From Reticulascus tulasneorum (lineage: Eukaryota; Ascomycota; Sordariomycetes; Glomerellales; Reticulascaceae), in NCBI GenBank assembly GCA_001557505.1, contig LSAX01000005.1, forward strand, positions 3,720,001-3,784,000: a DNA stretch of 64,000 bases. Reading direction: 5' to 3'. Shown piece after piece: positions 46,916 through 57,453 of the stretch (position 1 is its first letter; each line of letters begins with the position of its first letter). The notes under the pieces are model-generated. The model was given only the letters and a program-made list of their open reading frames with translations. It was not told where the DNA came from and did no database searches. The translations under genes were made by a program, and so were the position numbers.

Positions 46916-47917
46916 ATGCTTCCTTCTACCTTCAACGCCAAAGCACTTATTGCTGGCATTACATTTCTCTCTGCATTTCCTGCCGCCAACGCCTGGAAAC
47001 TGGCACCTTGCGCTAACATCCAACCCTTTGTTGGAATTACGCCCAAAACTGAGGTCACTCACTTCCAGCCCAGACTTCGCGTAGAGCAAGGATGTGTCCC
47101 ACACCCGGCCGCGGATCTCATTGATGGCGGGAGAGTTTCGTAAGATCCACTAATTTTATCTTGCCTTGTCTATCATTTCGGTTACTAGAAAGGAAATGTT
47201 TTATAACTGATGCTGATGACTCGCCAGGAGCGGTCTTAAAACGACTGGCGCCATAAACGGCGGTTGTGCTGTCAACCCCGGACAAATCTACGCTCGTGCT
47301 GGATGGGTTGATGGAAAATATGGGATTATGTATGCCTGGTACGTACTCTTTCGTCTACAACCTTAGAATGACACGTCCTTTGAAGCATTTGAGTTCTCTT
47401 CCTCTCAGAAGAACCTTTCACTTACCAATTCTATCTCAATTAGGTATTTTCCCAAAGATCAAATCGCACTTGGCCCCGCCGGCCACGTCCATGATGTAAG
47501 TATTGCATTCTCACATTACAAAATCATAGCCACTCACTCCGTGAACAGTGGGAAGGCATGGTAGTCTGGCTCAGCGCCCAATCCACAAGCGCATCCATCC
47601 TCGCGGTCTGCCCCTCTCGCCATGGCACGGGGTCTGGTAACTGGCACTGCGATAAAGGGAGTAACATCAAGATCATGGACGGCCGTACGCCCAAGATGCT
47701 TTATCGTCCAGATGGCACACATGCTCTATTTACTTACTCTGGCACTGATGGTCTGGGGGGCCATCGTATGGCGGAGTGGGAGAACATGCCTTCGGAACTG
47801 AGGAGAATTATCCACGAGGCAGAGGTCACGGACACGTTTGGTGCTGCGCAGGTGCCATTCTTGGACTTCAACTGGTTGAATAACATGAGGAACGCTAAGG
47901 CTGGTGCCGGACTCTAA
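46916..47917 (+). CDS. NPP1/NLP-family necrosis-inducing-type secreted protein
   Basis: Four exons (46916-47139, 47228-47338, 47444-47495, 47549-47917) give 251 residues. The start chosen gives a signal peptide (ALIAGITFLSAFPAANA) and the mature protein carries paired Cys (GCVPHPAADL and GGCAVNPGQIYARAG). The family heptapeptide, usually GHRHDWE, is here GHVHDWE and is split by the third intron between HD and WE; the Arg is replaced by Val. The following WEGMVVWLS fits the family. NLPs are secreted; some permeabilise plant membranes and others are non-cytotoxic. The variation in the key motif and the fungal setting leave the activity open. This gene appears intact with clean splice sites. It stands between two relics. 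Confidence 0.85.
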
Positions 47918-48594
47918 GCACGTGTGTGAGTCGAGGCGAACTCAAGTCACGTATTAAGCTGACACAGGTATTAGATACAATTATCCAGTGCCCCTTCGTT
48001 TCTTACGAGAGACACTTTGAGCTGGATCTATTGAAACAGTTTCGTCAGCCGTATGGTGGGATCAGCCACAGGGACTGTCGCTCATAAGCCCTGATTAGTG
48101 AATAACATTGACTAGACAAGTGTGTGCTCTTTTCAATTCTTATATTAGTAGGCAGCTAGTTTGGAATTTTACCCTTCAACAGGGTGAAGGACTCGTGCCC
48201 CGGCTTGGCGGCGGCAATTCAACGTCATATGCGTCATCCTACTCGTCCCCTCAAATTTTGTGAGTCGAGACGAATCCCCCAGCACCTGAGCCCATTCAAG
48301 CGGATAGGCGCTGCGGGCAATTTGGGCAGCAGTGTGGCCGATTACTGTCCAGGATATGCGAATCCGGTATTGTTGTGGGAATACTGGGCGGTTTTCTGAT
48401 CATCGCGGCCGGCCATTTTATCTACCTACGTCGTAGGCTTGTCGAGCGTGATTTCGAAGCCCGGTACAAGAGCTATTCGGAAACCGTCGCACTATACCGT
48501 TCAGGAGAACGATGCTCAGCCGATTTGTGCTAATGATGAGTCCGAAGCTAGCTCGAGCTTTCTAACGCCATCTTTTCGGCCGTATTCCGAGTTG
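47918..48594. other. intergenic with a membrane-segment remnant
   Basis: A frame at about 48370-48520 reads a hydrophobic helix followed by basic residues (GGFLIIAAGHFIYLRRR), cut by stop codons. It looks like a fragment of some membrane protein, but I cannot name it. Confidence 0.4.
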
Positions 48595-48930
48595 ACTCGA
48601 CTGGGAACTGCTGGAAAACCTACGGGACGTTTATAAGGAGCACTACGTTGATATTCGCAAAGCAGCCAAACCCGGACAGGTCTTGGAGGATAAGCTGGGG
48701 AGTGGGTGTGGACCACTTTGTGATTTCCTAGGTAGACCAACTCAAGATGGACCGTTTCCGAGAATAAACGATAGTGCCGAATTCACAGAGAAGATTAGAG
48801 AAGTTCGGAAGCATCAATTTATTGGGTCCTTAAAGACCATTGGGTGAGGATTGAGTGCGTTGGCTGTTGCAATTGCAGCGATTTACTGGGCTCGTGTATT
48901 TGAATGGAACGCTATGTGAGAACAAAGACC
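48595..48930 (+). pseudogene. C-terminal relic of a sulfotransferase-like protein
   Basis: The frame reads WELLENLRDVYKEHYVDIRK, then a block with LGSGCGPLCDFLGRPTQD and PFPRINDSAEF, followed after an in-frame TGA by a hydrophobic helix (LSALAVAIAAIYWARVF). GWGPLCxFLGxPxPDxPFPxxN is the C-terminal signature of fungal Sulfotransfer_4 (P-loop) proteins, many of which end in a membrane helix. The N-terminal P-loop half is not visible. The TGA replaces what is probably a Trp codon. Confidence 0.7.
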
Positions 48931-49739
48931 ATCAAAACTTCTAAAGGACCAGCGTTGTCCGAACCTATGAACCAACTGTTGACGGAATTGACCAAGGCAG
49001 TTCTTTATATAGCACAGCGCGTGATAGCTCGCGTAATGGCCATGTAATCTTAGGCCAAATGACGGCGTCATCCATAGCCGTGGCAAGCTGGTTCAATTTG
49101 CGTATGAATCGTTTGCCTCCGGTAGATCTATATTACCTTCTTCTTGGAGACCAAGCTACAGATTTTGTGCTACTCAACCTGTGACTGATTTGATATAGAA
49201 TTCGGATTACAATGATCAACTTAGTTTACCATACCTGTCGATAGTCAAGACCCCCACTGAGAAGGTTGTAATTGAAACTGCTTCCGATCGCGAGTACGGT
49301 ATCGGGGCCGGAATAGGGTTCGAAATTGCTCCGGCACTGACCTCCAATAGAGCAACTGTCACACTCAACTATATATATCGAATTTTACAACGGATCGGGT
49401 GATTGCCTTTACCGAAAAGATTAAGACTGATATTGCACAAGCAAAACTCGCCCAGACCATCATCGACACTCCAGAAGATGCCCAACTTCTTGCCCAAGGA
49501 GCGATTGCGGCATTTGGACTAACCACTTTGACATACTGAGTAAAATTTGACTTCCTAATGCCATGAAATACATTCTGCGAGCTGCACGTATCTAACATAA
49601 GATGTAGTCAGCAATGCCCCTGAGGTATTGTGCGATGGGCATATTCCACCAACACTCAAACAGACAGAGATCTAAGCTATCTTGGTAGTTTTAAATTCCT
49701 TACATCAGTTTCACAAGGGTCTATATGACGCCAGTTCAT
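48931..49739. other. intergenic with unassigned coding-like fragments
   Basis: Fragments that look coding but that I cannot assign occur near 49255-49380 (SIVKTPTEKVVIETASD onward) and 49385-49530 (TEKIKTDIAQAKLAQTII), in different frames and broken by stops. They probably mark one or more further decayed genes. Confidence 0.35.
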
Positions 49740-51012
49740 AAACATGATGTAGATAACTGTGAGCCAATCCACAAAGATGGAAAACAGCCACGTTGAGTCC
49801 TGATTACCGCTTCCCCATCGGAATGCAGCTTCCATATGTCGTCTATTAATAGGGCCTCGCCGAAGATATTCATAGTCAGAGAAAGCTGGTCAGTACTTCT
49901 AGATTCTCGACGAGAGAAGACATGGCCTAGAAGCACCACGTCCTCAATGCAAAATGCCGACGATTCGCCTTGCGGTGGCATCTAGTCCATATAAGCCAGT
50001 AAAACGGAGGAAGAAAGATGAAAAGAGAGGTACTGACTGCATGCCCTGCGTCTCCTAAAAGTAAGACCCTGCCTCGCCTCCATTTTCCACCTGGAGGCAA
50101 GGTATAGATCGGATACAGTTTCCACTCTTCGCACGCTGACACAAGACTATGCATACCCTGAACCCGTCCGTCCGGGTATCTCCTTAAGATGTCTTCCCTC
50201 AAGAAGTCTCCGTTCTCCCCGAGAAGTCTCCACCCGTCTAGCATCGCCCTTAGGCTCACTCATGCTCATCACCGCTGAAAGAAAGACTCGAGATTTTATC
50301 AAATCATACCACGAGACTAAGAGGGTGCCTCGACGACCTGAAAACACGCTGGTACTCTTCGAAGGCACTTGTCCATTCGACAGTCGCATTGCAGGTTCTC
50401 TCTCTAGCAAGCCAGTGTGTCCCATGACCACAATCCTCTGGGTGTATGCAAATTCCCACTCAGGCTATACGTACAGCTTTCGAACTGTTGAGTGGAGACC
50501 ATCGCAACCGAGAAGAACATCCCCACTAAGGGTATTGCCATCCTCGAACTCTACCACAACCCGTCCACCTCCCCGAGAGTCGACCTCCTCCCGTATCGAC
50601 GTCACCTTATACCCGAACTTCGCCTCCCCAATTTGAGACTGCTGTGTCTGGACTGTGTCAAGCAAGCTCTGCACAAGGTCAAAGCGTAAGGCCCTGGCAT
50701 CATCTGCCCCCTCTCACAAGGTACCAAGGCGCTTCCCGTGCCGCATGGAGATCACGTCGAGGCCAGCAACTTTGTGGGTTTTGCCACGCACTTTCGCCCC
50801 AGCGCCAAGATGGTCCAGATAACGCAGAGCCAATGTGTGAGATTCTCGGTGCCGCTGATGGTCTCGAGCTGCGGCCGCAACTCGATGACTGTGATATGCA
50901 GTGGCTTGGAAACAGTGGAAGTTTTAGAGAGCGCTATTGCGGCTGCAAGGCCACTCGGGCCGGCGCCCAAAATAGGGACTCGGAAAATAGCCCTCCCGAT
51001 CAATATATCCAA
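49740..51012 (-). pseudogene. FAD-dependent monooxygenase relic
   Basis: On the minus strand the order of an FAD monooxygenase of the salicylate-hydroxylase/zeaxanthin-epoxidase class can be followed. The FAD fold ILGAGPSGLAAAIALS is at about 50970. A frame change follows near 50830, then RYLDHLGAGAKVRGKTHKV, an in-frame TGA near 50715, VLLGCDGLHSTVRKLYV ending in TAG near 50465, then SVFSGRRGTLLVSWYD, and RGRVLLLGDAGHAV near 50040. At least two nonsense codons and one frameshift break the frame, and no ATG starts it. The remaining pieces are close in order, so the loss is fairly recent. Confidence 0.85.
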
Positions 51013-52222
51013 ATTTCTGACAAATTCGTGATGTAGTCGTTGGGCGATGTGGGCCTGTAAAGCACGAAACGGTGAAGTGCTTGAATTGTCTAATACTTAC
51101 TGCAATGAATCTTGCCAGCTCTGCCAATGTGCATTTTAAGTTAATTGGCTGCGCCTGTCCATGCAAGGTTGGCGGCTGGCCCACAAACATCCAAGGTATC
51201 CACGTGATGTCGATAACACCCATGCCAACACATTCTCCTTGTCCTGTTGATTGCATTGCCATCGCCGCCGTCGCATTGTGTGGCATCAAATAAAACTCGT
51301 ATAGATTATCAAGCCAAGAGGAAACGAAGGGGTTTGAAAGAGCCGGACATGGAGCCGAATTGTGTGGTATACATGATAGGTGTAGAAATGTCCCATACCT
51401 GATGTTCCGTGTGGCTGTTGGCTGTTTAACTGCCATAGCGTGAAATCACACTATCAGTGAGTTCCCGGGATGTAGACACAATGTATCCAGCTAATGCATT
51501 CTCGGAGACTAAAGCTGGGTTGGGACGAATGCAATGCCAGCACATCAGGACCAGGCACGCAAGAAGTCTTATCGCCTGGCAATGTCCGGCCTCGGTCTCA
51601 CAAGTTTTCCGGTTGCGAGATTTGCCGTCACTGGAATGCTCACTATAAGAAACTTGAAGGCGAGCCAAGATGTTAATATACAAGTATGTTGTGTCTGTCA
51701 GCCGCACTTTACATGTGCAGTTTAAATTAAATCTCGAATCCTCACACTATGTGCGAATAACAACGTGACCGTCCCCAGCATTGCTACCAAGCACTATAAG
51801 ATTTCCATTAGAGGTCCAATTAAGGTTCAAACTGTAAGTGTAAACTTTAAATCACATAAATTGCCTAGTCTGATTCTGTTTATGACAGCTGAAGCGAGCA
51901 CTATCAGTTTTGATCGAGACGTTGTGCCATAAATATAATCTACGTTTCCCTACAAAACAAGTGCGGGAGCTGAGAAAGATTTTACGTAAGTCCTTTAAAT
52001 AACCTAATCTACTTTAATTCTTTGGTCGTGACCGTACCACGCCTGAACTAGATTTGAGGTAATCACTCCATTCCAATGGTTGCTGAGGGGTCCTCTATAT
52101 ATAGGGTGTCTGATTTCGGCTTAAGCCAGGCAAACGAGCTTCATATCCAAGCGAGCTTGTCTACAACAACGACCCTACTGTATTTCTATACCATCAAACT
52201 ATTTCACCGATACACTTGCAAC
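51013..52222. other. AT-rich intergenic with faint coding remnants
   Basis: Open frames on the minus strand at 51436-50924 and 51707-51426 have long runs without stops but no motif I can name. A TATA-like ctatatatag is at 52094, about 130 bases upstream of the ATG at 52223. Confidence 0.4.
52093..52103 (+). promoter_or_regulatory. TATA-like box
   Basis: The word tctatatatag lies some 120-130 bases upstream of the ATG of the DUF4360 gene. Confidence 0.45.
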
Positions 52223-52950
52223 ATGAAGATAATTCACTTCCTCGCCCTCAGTCTTCCCACCGTCATTGCGACCCCGGCCGCCCTAGCTGCGGTGCCGCAG
52301 AGTGTCAGAGTTGTCGGAATATCACTGCTAGGCTCAGGTTGCCCTGCCGGGAGTGCCGATGTACAAATCGACGCGACCAAAACATTGATGGAGGTTACTT
52401 TCTCCGAGTACATCGTCCAAACGGGGCCGGGCACCAAGGCGTCAGAGTGGCGCAAAAACTGCAAGCTCACCTTGAACTTGGCATTTGACGAGGGCTTCCA
52501 GTAAGTGATAACAATGCTTGCATCTACAGTCCACATGACTGATCTCGAATCTTATCAGATTCTCTACTGTCTCCACCGACATGATGGGCTTTGCCCAGAT
52601 TCCCTCTGCTACAAGGGGACGGTGCACAAACACGTTTGACTTCACGGGTATCCAGGGTCAGGTTAACTACGTTATCAACCTGGACGGCGTGCGTGAGGGT
52701 CCTTTCAGTCTGCCGTCGAACCCTGATATCGTTTCATGGTCGCCATGTGGTGGTTCGACGGCGATCATGAATATGAATACGCAGTGCAACATCTCGCCTA
52801 CGCAGAAGCAGGCACTTATTGCGGTAAATCTCCAGACCCGGAATATTTTAAAACATGCAGCAATGCTAATAGAAGAACAAACAGGTCGATCGCATCAGTG
52901 GAAAGATCAAGGTCAATATCGCGGTCCAATGGAGGGCATGCCCCAGGTAG
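52223..52950 (+). CDS. secreted DUF4360-family protein
   Basis: Three exons (52223-52500, 52559-52823, 52885-52950) give 202 residues. The start MKIIHFLALSLPTVIATPAA is a signal peptide. The mature part has the DUF4360 pattern: GSGCPAGSADVQID, TFSEYIVQTGPG, WRKNCKLTLNLAFDEGFQF across the first splice, and RCTNTFDFTGIQGQVNYVI. The conserved Cys pairs (GSGCPAG, RKNCKL, GRCTN, WSPCGG, QCNIS, RACPR) fit disulphide pairing. The family is widespread in ascomycetes and has no known biochemistry; proteins are secreted and may sit in the cell wall. The gene looks intact, while the DNA on both sides is decayed. A TATA-like box is about 125 bases upstream of the ATG. Confidence 0.85.
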
Positions 52951-53189
52951 ACCTTCAATCTCTTAAGACCAAAAGGCTGCGCATGCTGGGATTAGGCCCG
53001 GCTAAGTTTTCTACGGCTTCCAAGATTAAAATGGTATTGCAGTATTTGGAGATCCAAAACTATTTAGTTGAATTAATTGCGAGGCACGTTGGCGAGTTGT
53101 GACTCCAGTTAATCGCAAACGTGCTCTACTCTATGTACGTTCAAGTTAGTAGGAAGCAGAATCAAATTTACCCCGTCCGCTCGCTTGGC

Positions 53190-55395
53190 TAATCGTTTGC
53201 CATGGTTACGAGCAGCATGGATGTGACTGCCAAAGCGGTAAGTTTATACCGCACCTGTTGCGGAACGTCAAACCTCGCATATATTGACTGGAGAATGATT
53301 CGGTATCCGGCTGGCTTCGAGAGCGGCCTCCATTCCATACTGCTACCTGGAGCGAAACACAGACTGCGGGGTATACCCACAGCGAGGCTTCATGAGGGTG
53401 AAGGTGCCACAAGGCAGATATCCGCTTCAGCCAATTTCTGGGGAGAAGTTCCGACTCTACGCTCGTGTTAAGGATTGACCTTAGCCCGTAGACATGAGAC
53501 GCACGATGTAGCACTGAATTGCGTTGGGAATGGTCTCGAAGCTATTTTGACGGAAGTAGTAGTCGCCGTAGGCAATTAAAATCTCCATGAACTTCATTGC
53601 AATCCATTTCATATATGACACTGACGATTTCTGGCCACGGCGTGTGGGGCAAATGGGCTTTCGCGCCACTCGTTGATGTCGTCGTTAATAGTCTGTGGCC
53701 GAAGCTGCAGGAACATTTGCTCAAGTATCTCTTTGGCGTCTGTATCCGCGGCGCTTTAAACGGGAGGAACTTCCAATACTTCGCATTGTTGCCGTCCGTA
53801 TCGTTAGTGGCACCCACGGCGCTGGGGCCGAAAATCTTGTGGCAGACCTCTAACGCGTCGTCAAGTAGCCGAGCCTTGAGCAAGCCGTTTGATAACCTTC
53901 ATGGGCGCGTGAAGACCAATCTCCCAGTTATAGATAGCGTAAGGGCTCAGGCGTTCATTGAAGGACCTGTTATCTCTTGTGCAGCCGAAGGGTCGTCACC
54001 GTCAGTTTTTGCCCTTCCCAACAGAGCGGCAAACTGGTTATAGAAGTCATCCAAGAGCCGGAGCGGTTCGATGAGCTAACTAATGTACCACAGCAAAGAA
54101 TCCACGAAGATGTGGTTAAAGACGTGATTACCGTCCTCAACAAGGTAGATGCGAGACTTGTAGTTAGCCTGCGGATTCTTGTCGTATACTACCTTAGGCA
54201 ACTTAGACCAATAGGTCGGAGAACTCGTGTCATCAGTCGCCTGGTACGAATACACCGCAACCTTGTCGTCCTCGCTTTTAAAGTGAAATGATGGGATCGT
54301 ATTAACAGTAACACCGCCGTTAGCAAACGAAAAAGTGCCCACGATCTTGCTTTCTGCTGTAGTTTGGCCGCCGAGGCTGTCGTATATATTTTCTCGGTGC
54401 ACCACCTCGATGTGAAGCTTGTCGTCACTGACTGTTCGAGGGTAGATCTAGTAGCCCATCTGGAGCGGCAGCGGATACGTATTGAGCTTGCGCCAGAGCT
54501 GCTGGTTCGGATTGTTGGTCGTCTTGGGTGATCTGCTTCTTGAGCATCTGCAGGAAAAAGACAATGGGCTGACCATGCCAAAGCACAGGCGCAGCGTAGG
54601 CACCCCAGCCGTGGCTGTCTCCAATCGCGTCGTCGACGTCGTAGTTGGGAACGTCGATTGGCATTTTGACCCACGGCGTCCAGAATGCTTGGACGAGTAT
54701 TCGCGGCTGTACCAGTCGAAAGGCGCGTTAATGCAGCGGGCAACCATGTTGATACCGAAATTGGTCTTGTCGTATTCATCTTGGAGGACGAAGAGGCCGT
54801 ATGCTTTCATTTTGGACACGGATGCTACGTTGTACACGTACTCCTTCAGACTCCCAACCGCGCTTCTCATGCTGGCATCCTTTGCTGAAGCTGCGACTCG
54901 AGGTGAAGGAGAAAGGGAGACTTGTCATGTCGGAGGTTCGGCACGATCCAGTTCTCGGGGTAGAGATATACCTGGCGATTCGCCTTCTACACCCGGTAGC
55001 GCTTCATCCAGTTCCACCGTTCGCGGCTAATCAGATCCGCCTCCATCTCTCCGACTTCTTCCTCCAGATCGCTGTATATAGAGCTGAATAGTAGCAATAG
55101 CTTGCTTGATACAGCTCGTCTCAAGATATGCGCTCATCTGGCAAACTATAAGGAAATAGTCAAATAGACCGTCAGCGTCTTTCACAAGGCCGGTAGCCAA
55201 GAGTGACTCCACGACCAGATAAGGCACCAAGGCGTCTCGCTGGCTTTTTCTCAATGTGTCAAAGAGAGGCTTTATCGCCTTCTCCCAATCATTGGCGTCG
55301 TATCTCGCCCGCAAAGACGTTTTTTCAGAGTCTCTGCCTGGCCTTGCAGCTTGTGATAGGACGAGTCGGAAAGAGACGTAGGTTTGGCCCACTGG
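53190..55395 (-). pseudogene. insecticidal toxin complex A (TcA-like) relic
   Basis: A decayed gene on the minus strand, with homology running from about 55370 down to 53190 in several frames. Short blocks can be recognised in TcA order: SQRDALVPYLVVES near 55240, IKQAIATIQLYIQRSGG near 55070, VYLYPENW near 54960, GGVTVNTIPSFHF near 54300, LDDALEVCHKIFGPSAVG near 53870 and EILIAYGDYYFRQN near 53570. These match the helical and neuraminidase-like regions of bacterial Tc toxins of the TcdA/TcaB type. The frame is interrupted by stops (one in a YRVxKANRQ context near 54990, others further on) and by several frameshifts, so no protein can be made. The 5' part of the gene is missing and the 3' part fades into unreadable DNA. 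Bacterial-type Tc genes in fungi are taken to come by horizontal transfer. Confidence 0.85.
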
Positions 55396-55399
55396 AAGA

Positions 55400-56640
55400 G
55401 CAGGTCGGCGTCGATCTGAGATGCTGCACGTCATGGGCGACAGTCATCGTATTTCTTTCGTGGAGACACGGACACATGGCGAGGACAGCAATCTAGCACA
55501 ACCACAGCGAATCCGATATCAATTGGGCAACAATCTAGACTCGGCAGCTCTGGAGCACATCCTACCATGTGGTTGCTAGTGACGTCAGTGTCCTAAAGCG
55601 GTACCGCTTCACGGGAAAAGAGCGGGACGAGGAAAGTGGCCTTTACAATCATGGTTCTCGGTACTATGCAGCCTGGATCGGCCGATGGGTTAGCTGCAAA
55701 CCGACCGGGATTGCAGACAAGCTCAACATCTATGTCTACGTTCATGGCCGCCCAAAACTCCTGACGGATCCAACGGGTACGCAGAGTAAAAAGCCTAAAG
55801 AACCGACGAAGGGCACAAAGCACCCGGCGGCGCCTGCAGGCTCTACGACAACTCCCGAGCCCGGCACTCGGAAGGGAAAGAAGCACAAAGGAAAGCCCGC
55901 AGTAGAGGAGCCGGTGAACCAGCGAAGAAGCTCACGAAAGCCGAGAAAGCCAAACAGTTTCTTGAGGACGTCAATGCCCTCAATAGCTTAGTGGGGCATC
56001 TGAAGGATCCAAGACACTCTCCGGATTCATACAAGGAGAAAATGCAGGACCACGACATCTACACGAAGGAACAAGATGACAACGTAATCAAATTATCAAA
56101 AAGTGACGCGAGATCTCTATCGCGCGACACTCCAACAGGACAAGCAAGCTCACAGAGTCCACAAAGTTTGTCGACCAATTCGCATTCAAGCTCATCATCC
56201 ACATGCGCCTCCGCAACACCCCCAACTCGTAGAACGTCACCTTTCGCGACACGGATCGCTACTTCGCCGTCGTCAAGCAGGAGTGGCAGACACGGAAGGA
56301 GGCAAAGCTGCTGCTGGAAGTAGTCTTATTTGTTGGCGTATACCAGAATTCGGCGAAGAAGGTCCAAAATGGACGGCAGACGCAGGAGCTGGTAGAGTAC
56401 CCTGGTGTGATATCTTGGATTTATGACGAGAAAAAGAAGAGTCACTATGCAGCCATGCACGCCGCCCGGGGATGAAAAAGGCACGGATCCCCTTACCACA
56501 TCGGAATTCCCTACCAGCGCACCTGGAGGCAGGCACTGGGCTGCCCCCGGAGCGGAAGTTTTCCAAGAGTCGGCCTTGTGGAAGGGGAATATCCCAAAAC
56601 CACTTGACAGGTCGAGGATTAATTGGGTTGAATATTAAGA
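55400..56640 (+). pseudogene. RHS-core (TcC-like) toxin subunit relic
   Basis: The RHS-repeat-associated core of a TcC/TccC-type subunit is readable on the plus strand. A first block (MLHVMGDSHRI then QRIRYQLGNNLDSAALE) at 55421-55560 is followed by a frame change. Then comes the core signature, KRYRFTGKERDEESGLYNHG and the RYYAAWIGRWVSCKPTG region, ending at LLTDPTG near 55780. A Lys/Pro-rich linker and a variable C-terminal part in at least three frames follow to about 56640, with stop codons. In Tc systems the RHS shell carries an effector at its C-terminus; here it cannot be named. About 40 bases appear deleted between the first two blocks. The N-terminal part of the gene is missing and the relic begins at the TcA junction, head to head. 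Confidence 0.85.
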
Positions 56641-56761
56641 TGCCATTGTGGAGGAGATGGCTTGGAAAGTATGTTTAAGAAATGAGAGCTGATAGTTTTG
56701 CTTTTGAATTAATTAATGATATGCAACCCCCCGCGGAGCGCCAGAACGCACACTTGCGCCG

Positions 56762-56840
56762 CCAGCGGCGGCCGTTTCGGCGATCTACGGTCGCTTATAA
56801 ATTCCTAAATATAGTGTATGGCCCGCAAGAAAGCTAAGTT
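56762..56840. repeat. GC-rich direct repeat, copy 1
   Basis: The unit starts ccagcggcggccgtttcggc and runs to gctaagtt. It is about 80% like copy 2, 144 bases further on. It lies in otherwise non-coding DNA between the toxin relic and the con-13-like gene. Confidence 0.75.
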
Positions 56841-56905
56841 CCAGGCAGTTTGCTGAACGGCGCCCCCCACCCCGATTGAAATACGACTCCGGCGTTGCAC
56901 TGGCT

Positions 56906-56983
56906 CCAGCGGCGGCCGTTTCGGCAATCCAGGGTCGCTTATAAATTCTTAAATATAGCGTCTCGCCCCCAAAGACTTCTGAG
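56906..56983. repeat. GC-rich direct repeat, copy 2
   Basis: The unit starts ccagcggcggccgtttcggc and runs through gtcgcttataaattc and aaatatag, as in copy 1. The differences between the copies are mostly single substitutions. Read in the minus direction the two copies encode similar peptides (LYLRIYKRP, LYLGIYKRP), so they may descend from a short tandem coding or mobile repeat. Confidence 0.75.
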
Positions 56984-57453
56984 TTGCGCGGTACCGCAAT
57001 TTTATTCATCGTCATTCGAACGGGAAAACGTCTATATTATCCCTAGATAATAGGAATTCGAAAATTGCCCTGGTCGACGCAATCATGATGGGGATGAGTC
57101 TTGCCACATCGGGATATGCATGAACTTAAGCAACCAAAACTTCGGTCGACGATACAAATCAGGACGGAATGCAGAGCTGGGACGTAGCATTGGGACCTCT
57201 GCATCTGATCTACCCAGTCTACGTTTGGAGACCAATGCTACCCTTATATCGTATTATATAGCTTTACCTTGAAACAGCCTCGCTAAACGTTCACATACTG
57301 TATCCTTGTATCGAGATGACAGCAGCTATCTTTACAGTAACGCATCCAAAATTTGCTATAAAGTTCTCTTGAACAGCCGTACTAACAAGTTCAAAACGCA
57401 GCTATCTCAGTCACAGTCAAGCAGATACATTCCTTTGATAAATCCTGCTCAAA
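56984..57453. other. intergenic, promoter of con-13-like gene
   Basis: AT-rich DNA without a supported gene; it should hold the promoter of the gene starting at 57454. Confidence 0.4.

Noticed and set aside
56785..57015. 76-codon minus-strand frame with repeated YKRP peptides
   Set aside because: It is made by the two direct repeats; no gene structure or start context supports translation.
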